NCBI RefSeq assembly: GCF_964355755.1
Contig: NC_092672.1
Location: 38,062,501-38,126,500, forward strand
Origin: Antedon mediterranea
Lineage: Eukaryota; Echinodermata; Crinoidea; Comatulida; Antedonidae
Direction: 5' to 3'
Length of the DNA stretch: 64,000 nucleotides
Below, one piece after another: positions 63,601 through 64,000 of this stretch. A program made the translations under genes and the position numbers. Below the pieces are notes generated by a model. That model was not told the DNA's origin. It saw nothing but the letters and a program-made list of their open reading frames with translations, and did no database searches. The stretch's first letter is position 1. Each line of letters begins with the position of its first letter.

Positions 63601-64000
63601 CCTCCACTCAGTACCAGCGATGGTGTTTATATAATCAGCAATGGTGTATACGTGGTAAGATGTTTTATTGACAATTAGTTTACATACATTTTATTTGCAC
63701 TGTATTTGTAACTCGAGAGATTAACTTCATTTTGTTATTTTTATTACTCAGTTACTTTGGACCGATTTTAACTTGGTTATCCGATGGGACGGATCCAGTA
63801 CTGTAGAGATTCAACTACCATACGAATATTGGAACACCACTTGCGGACTATGCGGTGATTTTGACAGTAATAAAGGAAACGATTTAGACTTCCAACGAGA
63901 TGGTTCACCAGTAAGATAATATATTTTGTTGAATTGTTTTATATTTGACATTGTCTTTGTCTATAATAAGACATTAAAATCATATTAATTTTATTTATTT
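4452..64000 (+). CDS. Giant secreted multi-vWD/EGF/FN3 protein, FCGBP-like (spliced, 3' incomplete)
   Basis: This is a gene-level entry; exons are given below. 121 exons join with consistent phases, giving about 8,580 codons. Order: signal peptide, 6 EGF, vWD module D1, 5 EGF, D2, 6 EGF, 2 FN3, D3, D4, 13 U modules, then V1-V3 running off the edge. A module is vWD, C8, TIL and a vWC/EGF-like segment, the repeating unit known in FCGBP, zonadhesin and alpha-tectorin. GDPH and CGLCG occur in every vWD domain. In the known families these modules form disulfide-linked secreted gels or adhesive matrices, so an extracellular mucus, adhesive or coat protein is inferred. No membrane anchor is seen. 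As a phase check, coding length before the U13 stop is 22,635 bases, divisible by three. The stop at 59460-59462 questions whether everything downstream is in the same product. SCO-spondin-like or mucin-like relatives are alternatives; I assign no symbol. Confidence 0.85.
6347..6611. repeat. 19-bp tandem repeat, about 14 copies
   Basis: The unit is catggcctggtacaccata with few variants (gatacacc, gtacatcat) and one 2-base insertion near 6452. Because 19 is not a multiple of 3, all frames on both strands read through it, producing artificial open frames. Confidence 0.95.
7447..7542 (+). pseudogene. LINE reverse-transcriptase C-terminal remnant
   Basis: One frame reads [18 protein letters not shown] and ends at a stop at 7540-7542. 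'A.KLWN.LP' followed by a short tail is the usual C-terminal end of CR1/L2/Jockey-group LINE polyproteins. Only 31 codons remain, inside intron 1. Confidence 0.65.
7602..7739 (+). CDS. Exon 2: EGF-like domain 1
   Basis: 138 bases, phase 1 at both ends, ttatag acceptor and gtaagt donor. It encodes six cysteines, ending [14 protein letters not shown]. The first inter-cysteine loop is longer than in the later EGFs. Confidence 0.88.
7980..8068 (+). mobile_element. Probable LINE 3' tail
   Basis: 'gtgagggtccc...ggaccaccctcgtaaaatatt' is followed by (aaata/aaaata)n, resembling a short 3' UTR with a simple-repeat tail. No coding part remains, so the assignment is by form only. Confidence 0.35.
8204..8317 (+). 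CDS. Exon 3: calcium-binding EGF domain 2
   Basis: 114 bases, phase 1-1. It starts DINEC and contains [10 protein letters not shown], matching the Asp/Asn beta-hydroxylation consensus of calcium-binding EGF domains. Confidence 0.92.
8767..8886 (+). CDS. Exon 4: EGF-like domain 3
   Basis: 120 bases, phase 1-1, six cysteines ([14 protein letters not shown] ... [14 protein letters not shown]). It has no DxDE calcium motif. Confidence 0.9.
9197..9310 (+). CDS. Exon 5: EGF-like domain 4
   Basis: 114 bases, phase 1-1, tttcag acceptor. [15 protein letters not shown] ... [14 protein letters not shown] gives six cysteines with a calcium-type TDEC start. Confidence 0.92.
9616..9729 (+). CDS. Exon 6: calcium-binding EGF domain 5
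   Basis: 114 bases, phase 1-1. IDEC start, CQNGGTC (the CxxGGTC O-fucose consensus known in Notch-type EGFs) and [10 protein letters not shown] hydroxylation consensus. Confidence 0.92.
9766..9969. mobile_element. MITE family A, copy 1
   Basis: Perfect 11-bp termini agcttggttcc / ggaaccaagct are flanked by TA on both sides. The interior holds about four copies of a 19-bp unit gcaacgcaatgacgtaaac (about 9797-9880). Length 204 bp; no coding capacity. Confidence 0.82.
10810..10923 (+). CDS. Exon 7: EGF-like domain 6
   Basis: 114 bases, phase 1-1, atacag acceptor. [14 protein letters not shown] ... [14 protein letters not shown] has six cysteines. It is the last EGF before vWD module D1. Confidence 0.92.
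10995..11100. mobile_element. MITE family B, copy 1
   Basis: It is flanked by TA. The right terminus gtttgatagtgtagacagag(ctt) and the interior 'gatgtgcccatatatggaca' match copy 2 at 13290-13428. The left arm has lost about 30 bases. Confidence 0.7.
11870..12078 (+). CDS. Exon 8: module D1, vWD part 1 (GDPH)
   Basis: 209 bases, phase 1 to 0. It contains [10 protein letters not shown] and [11 protein letters not shown], the start of a vWD domain. GDPH is the Asp-Pro autocleavage motif known in FCGBP and mucin vWD domains. Confidence 0.9.
12493..12612 (+). CDS. Exon 9: module D1, vWD part 2
   Basis: 120 bases, phase 0-0; the central beta-rich part of the domain ([18 protein letters not shown]). 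The donor is gtgcgt. Confidence 0.82.
13073..13252 (+). CDS. Exon 10: module D1, vWD part 3 (CGLCG)
   Basis: 180 bases, phase 0-0. [16 protein letters not shown] is followed by CGLCGNFDD, the conserved vWD cysteine and calcium-site segment. Confidence 0.9.
13290..13428. mobile_element. MITE family B, copy 2 (most complete)
   Basis: TA-flanked, 139 bp, with 23-bp terminal inverted repeats beginning aagctctgtct that differ at two positions. The interior is itself nearly palindromic (tgggcac / gtgccca). Confidence 0.85.
13816..13885. repeat. 35-bp direct tandem duplication
   Basis: Two consecutive identical copies beginning atcacagatgatgggccgaa at 13816 and 13851, inside the intron between D1 exons. 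Confidence 0.92.
14226..14376 (+). CDS. Exon 11: module D1, vWD to C8 linker
   Basis: 151 bases, phase 0 to 1, ctcag acceptor. [12 protein letters not shown] followed by C-rich C8 start; corresponds to 'FGNSW' in later modules. Confidence 0.85.
14725..14907 (+). CDS. Exon 12: module D1, C8 domain
   Basis: 183 bases, phase 1-1. [19 protein letters not shown] ... [16 protein letters not shown] is the C8 pattern. Confidence 0.88.
15169..15374 (+). CDS. Exon 13: module D1, TIL domain
   Basis: 206 bases, phase 1 to 0. Cysteine-rich trypsin-inhibitor-like domain with [14 protein letters not shown] and [11 protein letters not shown]. Confidence 0.9.
15748..15780 (-). ncRNA. Hammerhead-ribozyme-like core (probably degenerate)
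   Basis: The minus strand reads ttgatga, then agggc / loop / gccc, then gaaagctc: the order CUGAUGA, stem II, GAAA of a hammerhead, with U in place of the conserved C at the first core position. Hammerhead motifs are known in the terminal repeats of Penelope-like elements. Stem I/III pairing was not established. Confidence 0.35.
16008..16603 (-). pseudogene. Penelope-like protein remnant (RT thumb/linker, GIY-YIG)
   Basis: Two overlapping minus-strand frames are joined by one frameshift near 16420. The first has [20 protein letters not shown], the conserved post-RT segment. After the shift comes CGKTC and [13 protein letters not shown] (linker), then [18 protein letters not shown], the GIY-YIG core, followed by R..QH. 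In intact elements this nuclease nicks the target. Confidence 0.85.
17074..17251 (+). CDS. Exon 14: module D1, vWC/EGF-like segment
   Basis: 178 bases, phase 0 to 1, tttcag acceptor. It ends in an EGF-like block [19 protein letters not shown] ... [10 protein letters not shown]. Confidence 0.88.
17646..17819. mobile_element. MITE family A, copy 2
   Basis: TA-flanked, 174 bp. The termini aagcttggtttccacta / tagtggtaaccaagctt extend as an imperfect inverted repeat over about 34 bp. The central acaagcga / tcgcttgt also pairs. Confidence 0.85.
18085..18312 (+). CDS. Exon 15: two EGF domains (7 and 8)
   Basis: 228 bases, phase 1-1. [14 protein letters not shown] then [14 protein letters not shown]: two EGFs in one exon, so an intron between them is absent. 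Confidence 0.9.
18482..18595 (+). CDS. Exon 16: calcium-binding EGF domain 9
   Basis: 114 bases, phase 1-1. [15 protein letters not shown] ... [14 protein letters not shown]. Confidence 0.92.
18743..18856 (+). CDS. Exon 17: EGF-like domain 10
   Basis: 114 bases, phase 1-1. [16 protein letters not shown] ... [14 protein letters not shown]. Confidence 0.9.
19066..19179 (+). CDS. Exon 18: EGF-like domain 11
   Basis: 114 bases, phase 1-1. [15 protein letters not shown] ... [14 protein letters not shown], ending at a gtaagc donor. Part of this exon is copied just downstream (19188-19265). Confidence 0.92.
19188..19265 (+). pseudogene. Partial duplicate of EGF exon 18 in the next intron
   Basis: About 78 bases from 'gtcagaataa' repeat 19093-19171 with scattered changes. 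It has lost the exon's beginning, its acceptor and the last cysteine region, so it is not a usable exon. Confidence 0.85.
19309..19517 (+). CDS. Exon 19: module D2, vWD part 1 (GDPH)
   Basis: 209 bases, phase 1 to 0. [19 protein letters not shown] and CKYILAKDC. Confidence 0.9.
19975..20079 (+). CDS. Exon 20: module D2, vWD part 2
   Basis: 105 bases, phase 0-0, cttttag acceptor and gtaagt donor. [17 protein letters not shown]. Confidence 0.85.
20221..20279 (+). mobile_element. Probable CR1/L2-type LINE 3' tail
   Basis: 'agcgcttctgaa...gcacagcgctatata' followed by (attg)n is the usual 3' end form of this LINE group. No coding part remains. Confidence 0.4.
20412..20573 (+). CDS. Exon 21: module D2, vWD part 3 (CGLCG)
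   Basis: 162 bases, phase 0-0. [15 protein letters not shown] and [11 protein letters not shown]. The donor gtatga is weaker than most in this gene. Confidence 0.88.
20923..21082 (+). CDS. Exon 22: module D2, vWD to C8 linker
   Basis: 160 bases, phase 0 to 1. [17 protein letters not shown], then the first C8 cysteines. Confidence 0.87.
21626..21805 (+). CDS. Exon 23: module D2, C8 domain
   Basis: 180 bases, phase 1-1. [20 protein letters not shown] ... [16 protein letters not shown]. Confidence 0.9.
22078..22280 (+). CDS. Exon 24: module D2, TIL domain
   Basis: 203 bases, phase 1 to 0. [43 protein letters not shown]. Confidence 0.92.
22299..22372 (+). repeat. Possible degenerate tRNA-derived SINE head
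   Basis: 'aggtccagggttcaatcccac' resembles a tRNA T-arm/B-box, preceded about 50 bases upstream by an A-box-like gtggctgtagctttg. It has no cloverleaf that I could complete. Confidence 0.28.
22536..22716 (+). CDS. Exon 25: module D2, vWC/EGF-like segment
   Basis: 181 bases, phase 0 to 1, cttag acceptor. [13 protein letters not shown] ... [18 protein letters not shown]. Confidence 0.9.
22741..22842. mobile_element. MITE family A, diverged copy 3
   Basis: TA-flanked, agcttg / caagct termini, with the family's internal ccaatcacaagcgatc word. It is shorter (about 102 bp) and more diverged than copies 1 and 2. Confidence 0.55.
23252..23473 (+). CDS. Exon 26: two EGF domains (12 and 13)
   Basis: 222 bases, phase 1-1. 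[14 protein letters not shown] then [15 protein letters not shown], both calcium-type, in one exon. Confidence 0.92.
23704..23814 (+). CDS. Exon 27: calcium-binding EGF domain 14
   Basis: 111 bases, phase 1-1. [14 protein letters not shown] and [10 protein letters not shown] hydroxylation consensus. Confidence 0.92.
   Translation, partial: TLTSVRPHHALKVTVPTELTVMSARVNTALKEITAK
24188..24301 (+). CDS. Exon 28: EGF-like domain 15
   Basis: 114 bases, phase 1-1. [15 protein letters not shown] ... [14 protein letters not shown]. The donor is the non-optimal gtttgt. Confidence 0.88.
24326..24490 (-). pseudogene. LINE reverse-transcriptase C-terminal remnant, minus strand
   Basis: Read on the minus strand it gives [17 protein letters not shown], an internal stop, then a tail ending WNGAI and stop just before an A/T-rich end. 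This is the typical C-terminus and 3' end of a CR1/L2-type LINE, 55 codons, in an intron of the host gene. Confidence 0.78.
24576..24701 (+). CDS. Exon 29: EGF-like domain 16
   Basis: 126 bases, phase 1-1. [15 protein letters not shown] with a longer third loop ([11 protein letters not shown]). Confidence 0.9.
25192..25785 (+). mobile_element. 5'-truncated CR1/L2-type LINE
   Basis: An open frame of 171 codons (25192-25704) encodes the RT C-terminus: [33 protein letters not shown] and APAYLSDLV are characteristic. A short 3' UTR follows with ggcgctatataag and a (att)n tail. The endonuclease and RT catalytic parts are absent. Confidence 0.85.
26029..26142 (+). CDS. Exon 30: calcium-binding EGF domain 17
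   Basis: 114 bases, phase 1-1. [15 protein letters not shown] and [10 protein letters not shown]. Confidence 0.92.
26566..26883 (+). CDS. Exon 31: fibronectin-III-like domain 1
   Basis: 318 bases, phase 1-1. Trp in strand B ([10 protein letters not shown]), FQYR in strand [15 protein letters not shown] in strand F, then a cysteine tail [11 protein letters not shown] that looks like a shortened EGF. Confidence 0.8.
27131..27439 (+). CDS. Exon 32: fibronectin-III-like domain 2
   Basis: 309 bases, phase 1-1. [16 protein letters not shown] and YEVVVSVTV mark FN3 strands, followed by [13 protein letters not shown], a cysteine tail like that of exon 31. The donor is gtacgt. Confidence 0.85.
27824..27961. 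repeat. Near-perfect 65-bp palindrome (foldback)
   Basis: 27824-27888 and 27897-27961 are inverted copies with a few mismatches around an 8-base loop. They include atcgacgtttcggtaccatc and its complement. The direct repeat attgtatactaatt flanks it (27788-27801, 27963-27976). Confidence 0.9.
28031..28245 (+). CDS. Exon 33: module D3, vWD part 1 (GDPH)
   Basis: 215 bases, phase 1 to 0. [20 protein letters not shown]; first module with the CTVWGDPHY form used by all later modules. Confidence 0.92.
28517..28621 (+). CDS. Exon 34: module D3, vWD part 2
   Basis: 105 bases, phase 0-0. [20 protein letters not shown]. Confidence 0.88.
28663..28727. repeat. Short palindromic hairpin element
   Basis: ggcgctgttctggatattac / gtaatatctcgaacggcgcc pair with few mismatches around a short AT loop. 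Likely a small MITE or foldback. Confidence 0.7.
28999..29154 (+). CDS. Exon 35: module D3, vWD part 3 (CGLCG)
   Basis: 156 bases, phase 0-0. [20 protein letters not shown] and [15 protein letters not shown]. Confidence 0.92.
29445..29556. mobile_element. MITE family A, diverged copy 4
   Basis: TA-flanked. aagcgtggttctcc at left, ccccaaagctt at right, internal tttgtgattgg (complement of ccaatcacaa). About 112 bp. Confidence 0.5.
29729..29876 (+). CDS. Exon 36: module D3, vWD to C8 linker
   Basis: 148 bases, phase 0 to 1. [16 protein letters not shown] and DLDPC. Confidence 0.87.
30120..30296 (+). CDS. Exon 37: module D3, C8 domain
   Basis: 177 bases, phase 1-1. [19 protein letters not shown] ... 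[16 protein letters not shown]. Confidence 0.92.
30538..30639. mobile_element. MITE family B, copy 3
   Basis: TA-flanked, left terminus aagctctgtctacactatca as in copy 2, with tatgggcaca and tttgatagtg inside. The right terminus is mutated. Confidence 0.65.
30788..30996 (+). CDS. Exon 38: module D3, TIL domain
   Basis: 209 bases, phase 1 to 0. [36 protein letters not shown]. Confidence 0.92.
31385..31562 (+). CDS. Exon 39: module D3, vWC/EGF-like segment
   Basis: 178 bases, phase 0 to 1. [13 protein letters not shown] ... [12 protein letters not shown] and [10 protein letters not shown]. Confidence 0.92.
31792..32111 (+). CDS. Exon 40: module D4, vWD parts 1+2 fused (GDPH)
   Basis: 320 bases, phase 1 to 0. 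[20 protein letters not shown]; the first two vWD exons of D1-D3 are here a single exon, as in the array. Confidence 0.92.
32165..32250 (-). mobile_element. Possible LINE 3' end, minus strand
   Basis: Read on the minus strand, 'ggcctaaagtaaataaagtc...gataagcctg' runs into (aatg)n, the form of a LINE tail. No coding part is left. Confidence 0.33.
32471..32626 (+). CDS. Exon 41: module D4, vWD part 3 (CGLCG)
   Basis: 156 bases, phase 0-0, cgcccag acceptor. [15 protein letters not shown] and CGLCGDFDG. Confidence 0.92.
32854..33181 (+). CDS. Exon 42: module D4, C8 domain (single exon)
   Basis: 328 bases, phase 0 to 1. [42 protein letters not shown]. The linker and C8 exons of D1-D3 are fused here. 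Confidence 0.93.
33512..33708 (+). CDS. Exon 43: module D4, TIL domain
   Basis: 197 bases, phase 1 to 0. [35 protein letters not shown]. Confidence 0.92.
33752..33914. mobile_element. MITE family C
   Basis: TA-flanked, 163 bp, with long imperfect inverted termini: ttttccactaggcgaatttattcgc pairs with gcgaaaatattcggtaatggaaaa, sharing cgcgcgaatcga. The central ccaatca recalls family A. Confidence 0.72.
34017..34191 (+). CDS. Exon 44: module D4, vWC/EGF segment (array-type)
   Basis: 175 bases, phase 0 to 1. Apart from the first codon and the Ile in DNICKQTC, it matches exon 5 of the array units ([18 protein letters not shown]), whereas the intron before it is unrelated. It marks the left edge of array homogenisation. 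Confidence 0.93.
34284..35882 (+). CDS. Array unit U1 (vWD, C8, TIL, vWC/EGF)
   Basis: Exons 34284-34606, 34703-34861, 34976-35303, 35393-35592, 35708-35882 (323, 159, 328, 200, 175 bases; 395 codons). Exon 1 carries [19 protein letters not shown]; exon 2 [10 protein letters not shown] and [14 protein letters not shown], a likely calcium loop; exon 3 is C8 ([35 protein letters not shown]); exon 4 is TIL ([11 protein letters not shown]); exon 5 is vWC/EGF. Entry and exit phases are both 1, so a unit can be gained or lost in frame. U1 alone has Ile where the others have Thr in CEY[T]VVDKC. Confidence 0.95.
35975..37573 (+). CDS. Array unit U2
   Basis: Exons 35975-36297, 36394-36552, 36667-36994, 37084-37283, 37399-37573. 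It is an exact 1,691-bp step from U1 and nearly base-identical to it, introns included; the visible changes are CEYT for CEYI in exon 1 and DNTC for DSTC in exon 5. Confidence 0.95.
37666..39264 (+). CDS. Array unit U3
   Basis: Exons 37666-37988, 38085-38243, 38358-38685, 38775-38974, 39090-39264. Again exactly 1,691 bp from U2. U1-U3 share ISFKSDG in exon 2 and [10 protein letters not shown] in exon 4, which no other unit has. The downstream intron switches to the U4 type. Confidence 0.95.
39351..40947 (+). CDS. Array unit U4
   Basis: Exons 39351-39673, 39771-39929, 40043-40370, 40459-40658, 40773-40947. It uses the short 'aaaattctag' acceptor type before exon 1. Exon 2 has FEYMN and EASNDISLK; exon 3 has VKPC; exon 4 [10 protein letters not shown]. 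Confidence 0.95.
41040..42637 (+). CDS. Array unit U5
   Basis: Exons 41040-41362, 41460-41618, 41732-42059, 42148-42347, 42463-42637. Long acceptor type (aaattccag). Exon 3 has ASGFGNSW (Asp to Gly) and ACRHRGG; exon 4 [10 protein letters not shown]; exon 5 CNDYSC. Confidence 0.95.
42724..44320 (+). CDS. Array unit U6
   Basis: Exons 42724-43046, 43144-43302, 43416-43743, 43832-44031, 44146-44320. Short acceptor type. From exon 4 on it matches U8 (gtagag donor region, CTVDG), starting the 3,394-bp super-repeat. Exon 5 ends TCIR instead of TCTR. Confidence 0.95.
44407..46020 (+). CDS. Array unit U7
   Basis: Exons 44407-44729, 44826-44984, 45115-45442, 45531-45730, 45846-46020. The intron before exon 3 has an extra (atttat)n block shared only with U9. 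Exon 3 is the second lineage: [14 protein letters not shown]. Exon 4 has NYCATSC for NHCATSC. Confidence 0.95.
46113..47714 (+). CDS. Array unit U8
   Basis: Exons 46113-46435, 46536-46694, 46810-47137, 47226-47425, 47540-47714. The intron between exons 1 and 2 is the most diverged in the array (gacgtattc, ttatgtgtag acceptor). Exon 3 is the LEGTKTLED lineage; exon 5 has VVNCNEYSC. Confidence 0.95.
47801..49414 (+). CDS. Array unit U9
   Basis: Exons 47801-48123, 48220-48378, 48509-48836, 48925-49124, 49240-49414. Intron variants match U7 at a 3,394-bp offset (acggaatg, extra atttat block), but exon 3 is the QEGTETLE lineage with ERARDLC, so lineages are recombined within one unit. Confidence 0.95.
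49507..51104 (+). CDS. Array unit U10
   Basis: Exons 49507-49829, 49927-50085, 50199-50526, 50615-50814, 50930-51104. Long acceptor type. Exon 3 has SSCYDF for SSCHDF. It shares the synonymous gcatatgatgg in exon 1 only with U11. Confidence 0.95.
51197..56439 (+). CDS. Array unit U11, interrupted by a LINE in its second intron
   Basis: Exons 51197-51519, 51617-51775, 55536-55863, 55951-56150, 56265-56439. All splice sites are intact; the 3.65-kb LINE (51861-55506) sits in the phase-0 intron between exons 2 and 3, before the branch/acceptor region. Exon 3 is LEGTKTLED type; exon 5 has SCNSNAEC (Asp to Asn). Confidence 0.93.
52244..53764 (+). CDS. LINE polyprotein, N-terminal part: AP-like endonuclease
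   Basis: 506 codons to the frameshift-induced stop. [10 protein letters not shown] (start of fold), LTETWLS (catalytic Glu), [22 protein letters not shown] (catalytic Asp/Asn) and SNHFPIF (His motif) are the ordered endonuclease motifs. A basic segment ([15 protein letters not shown]) and the pre-RT region follow. The frame is lost in the A7 run at 53745-53751; the continuing frame is one base further on and carries the expected SPGFDGI. Confidence 0.9.
   Translation: MIDFNITNSYLDYDAFDDQGFFPLNCEYFTEHKFHEHFASDTNQISLLHFNIRSMNTNFDHLYNSFLSHIDSAPTIVGLTETWLSDSSHNLYSLPGYNLLTNSRPGDQRGGGVAIYLPSTFDCQELSELQFMNDILESIFVEIRCPNKKNIVVGVVYRPPQSNISLFNTEIENILSHQALTNKNVFIMGDFNLNLLHHDENARISEFLDTLISFSLIPLITKPTRVTDTSSTLLDNIFSNIHPFPVSGIIVSDISNHFPIFAKTSLTVNQHCNCHCNKTIYSFNPQSLAHFKERLANSDWQLVLDENDANKSFDVFMERLKFLQNECFSQRASRVRSRKKIPRMPWISRSILKSINKKNKLFYKFKISKTLESKTKYNKYKNILTSLIRSAKKDYFFGQFQSVYNDIRGTWKVINSVLNPEQSRKAIGKLKINGQTIDDKQIIVEHLNEYFSNIGTSLAQSIPTTNKSFHSYMNDPNKNSIFFVPITEMDVIDSVNTLKKEKKSWI
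53752..55226 (+). CDS. LINE polyprotein, C-terminal part: reverse transcriptase
   Basis: It is in frame from just after the A run. It contains [63 protein letters not shown] (catalytic Asp pair), and the C-terminal [10 protein letters not shown] and [11 protein letters not shown]. The first ATG in this frame is 53868, but the sense begins upstream. RT motifs appear complete, so one indel separates it from an intact frame. Confidence 0.92.
56526..58124 (+). CDS. Array unit U12
   Basis: Exons 56526-56848, 56947-57105, 57221-57548, 57636-57835, 57950-58124. It is the only unit with CTIWGDPHY (Val to Ile next to GDPH). Short acceptor type, LEGTKTLED lineage in exon 3. Confidence 0.95.
58211..59798 (+). 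CDS. Array unit U13, with an in-frame TGA in its TIL exon
   Basis: Exons 58211-58533, 58631-58789, 58905-59232, 59320-59519, 59624-59798. Codon 59460-59462 is TGA where all other units have GGT after GTVLD; two base changes separate them. From there rightward the unit diverges: the intron lacks about 10 bases, and exon 5 has GHQWI, CNCNGG, ECFVRNG and TCNR. Splice sites remain good. Exons 4 and 5 together total 375 bases and could be skipped in frame; exon 4 alone (200) could not. It could be a broken unit, a polymorphism or a base error. Confidence 0.88.
59893..61491 (+). CDS. Second-type module V1
   Basis: Exons 59893-60218, 60316-60474, 60563-60896, 60992-61191, 61314-61491 (326, 159, 334, 200, 178 bases; 399 codons). 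[67 protein letters not shown] and [10 protein letters not shown] mark the five parts. Same exon plan and phases as U, but clearly diverged in protein and introns. Confidence 0.94.
61608..63212 (+). CDS. Second-type module V2
   Basis: Exons 61608-61933, 62031-62189, 62281-62614, 62713-62912, 63035-63212. Nearly identical to V1, including introns, at a 1,715-bp offset. Differences include [11 protein letters not shown] for [11 protein letters not shown] and CIAPSQC for CIALSQC. Confidence 0.94.
63329..63910 (+). CDS. Second-type module V3 (cut by the window edge)
   Basis: Exons 63329-63654 and 63752-63910 (vWD halves) are present at a 1,721-bp offset from V2 and almost identical to it. The C8 exon would begin just beyond 64000; 63911-64000 is intron matching the corresponding V2 intron. 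Confidence 0.93.

Overview
The window is animal nuclear DNA: AT-rich, with spliced genes (GT..AG introns), secreted-protein EGF/vWD/TIL/FN3 exons, LINE and Penelope-type retroelements and many short inverted-repeat transposons. The mix of elements and the frequent 'taggcctac' words suggest a marine deuterostome, most likely an echinoderm. That taxonomic guess is inference and weak.

Almost everything from 4452 to the right edge reads as ONE plus-strand gene for a giant secreted mosaic protein of the FCGBP / zonadhesin / gel-forming-mucin type. I could join 121 exons by hand with consistent splice phases: about 25.7 kb of coding sequence, roughly 8,580 codons, with the 3' end outside the window. 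The order is: signal-peptide exon (4452-4527); six EGF exons (7602-10923); a vWD-C8-TIL-vWC/EGF module D1 (11870-17251); five EGFs (18085-19179); module D2 (19309-22716); six EGFs (23252-26142); two fibronectin-III exons (26566-27439); modules D3 (28031-31562) and D4 (31792-34191); then a tandem array of 13 nearly identical five-exon modules U1-U13 (34284-59798, period about 1.69 kb, 395 codons each); then three copies of a second module type V1-V3 (59893 to the edge, period about 1.72 kb).

Each of the 20 vWD domains visible carries GDPH, the motif known for Asp-Pro autocleavage in FCGBP and mucins, and each carries CGLCG. D1-D3 use seven exons per module while D4, U and V use five, so the array descends from a module that lost two introns. 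The array is homogenised through its introns, has a 3,394-bp two-unit super-repeat, and is a mosaic of a few intron and exon lineages. Unit U13 has an in-frame TGA in its TIL exon.

Mobile DNA sits in introns and flanks. There is a 3.65-kb LINE (endonuclease plus reverse transcriptase, one frameshift) inside U11. A truncated Penelope-like element with a GIY-YIG domain, a 35-bp target duplication and a hammerhead-like end lies in a D1 intron. Several LINE tails and at least three families of TA-flanked MITEs, some in multiple copies, also occur in introns of this gene. Upstream of 4452 there are only repeats, including a 50-bp satellite bounded by a 19-bp inverted repeat, and no recognisable gene.
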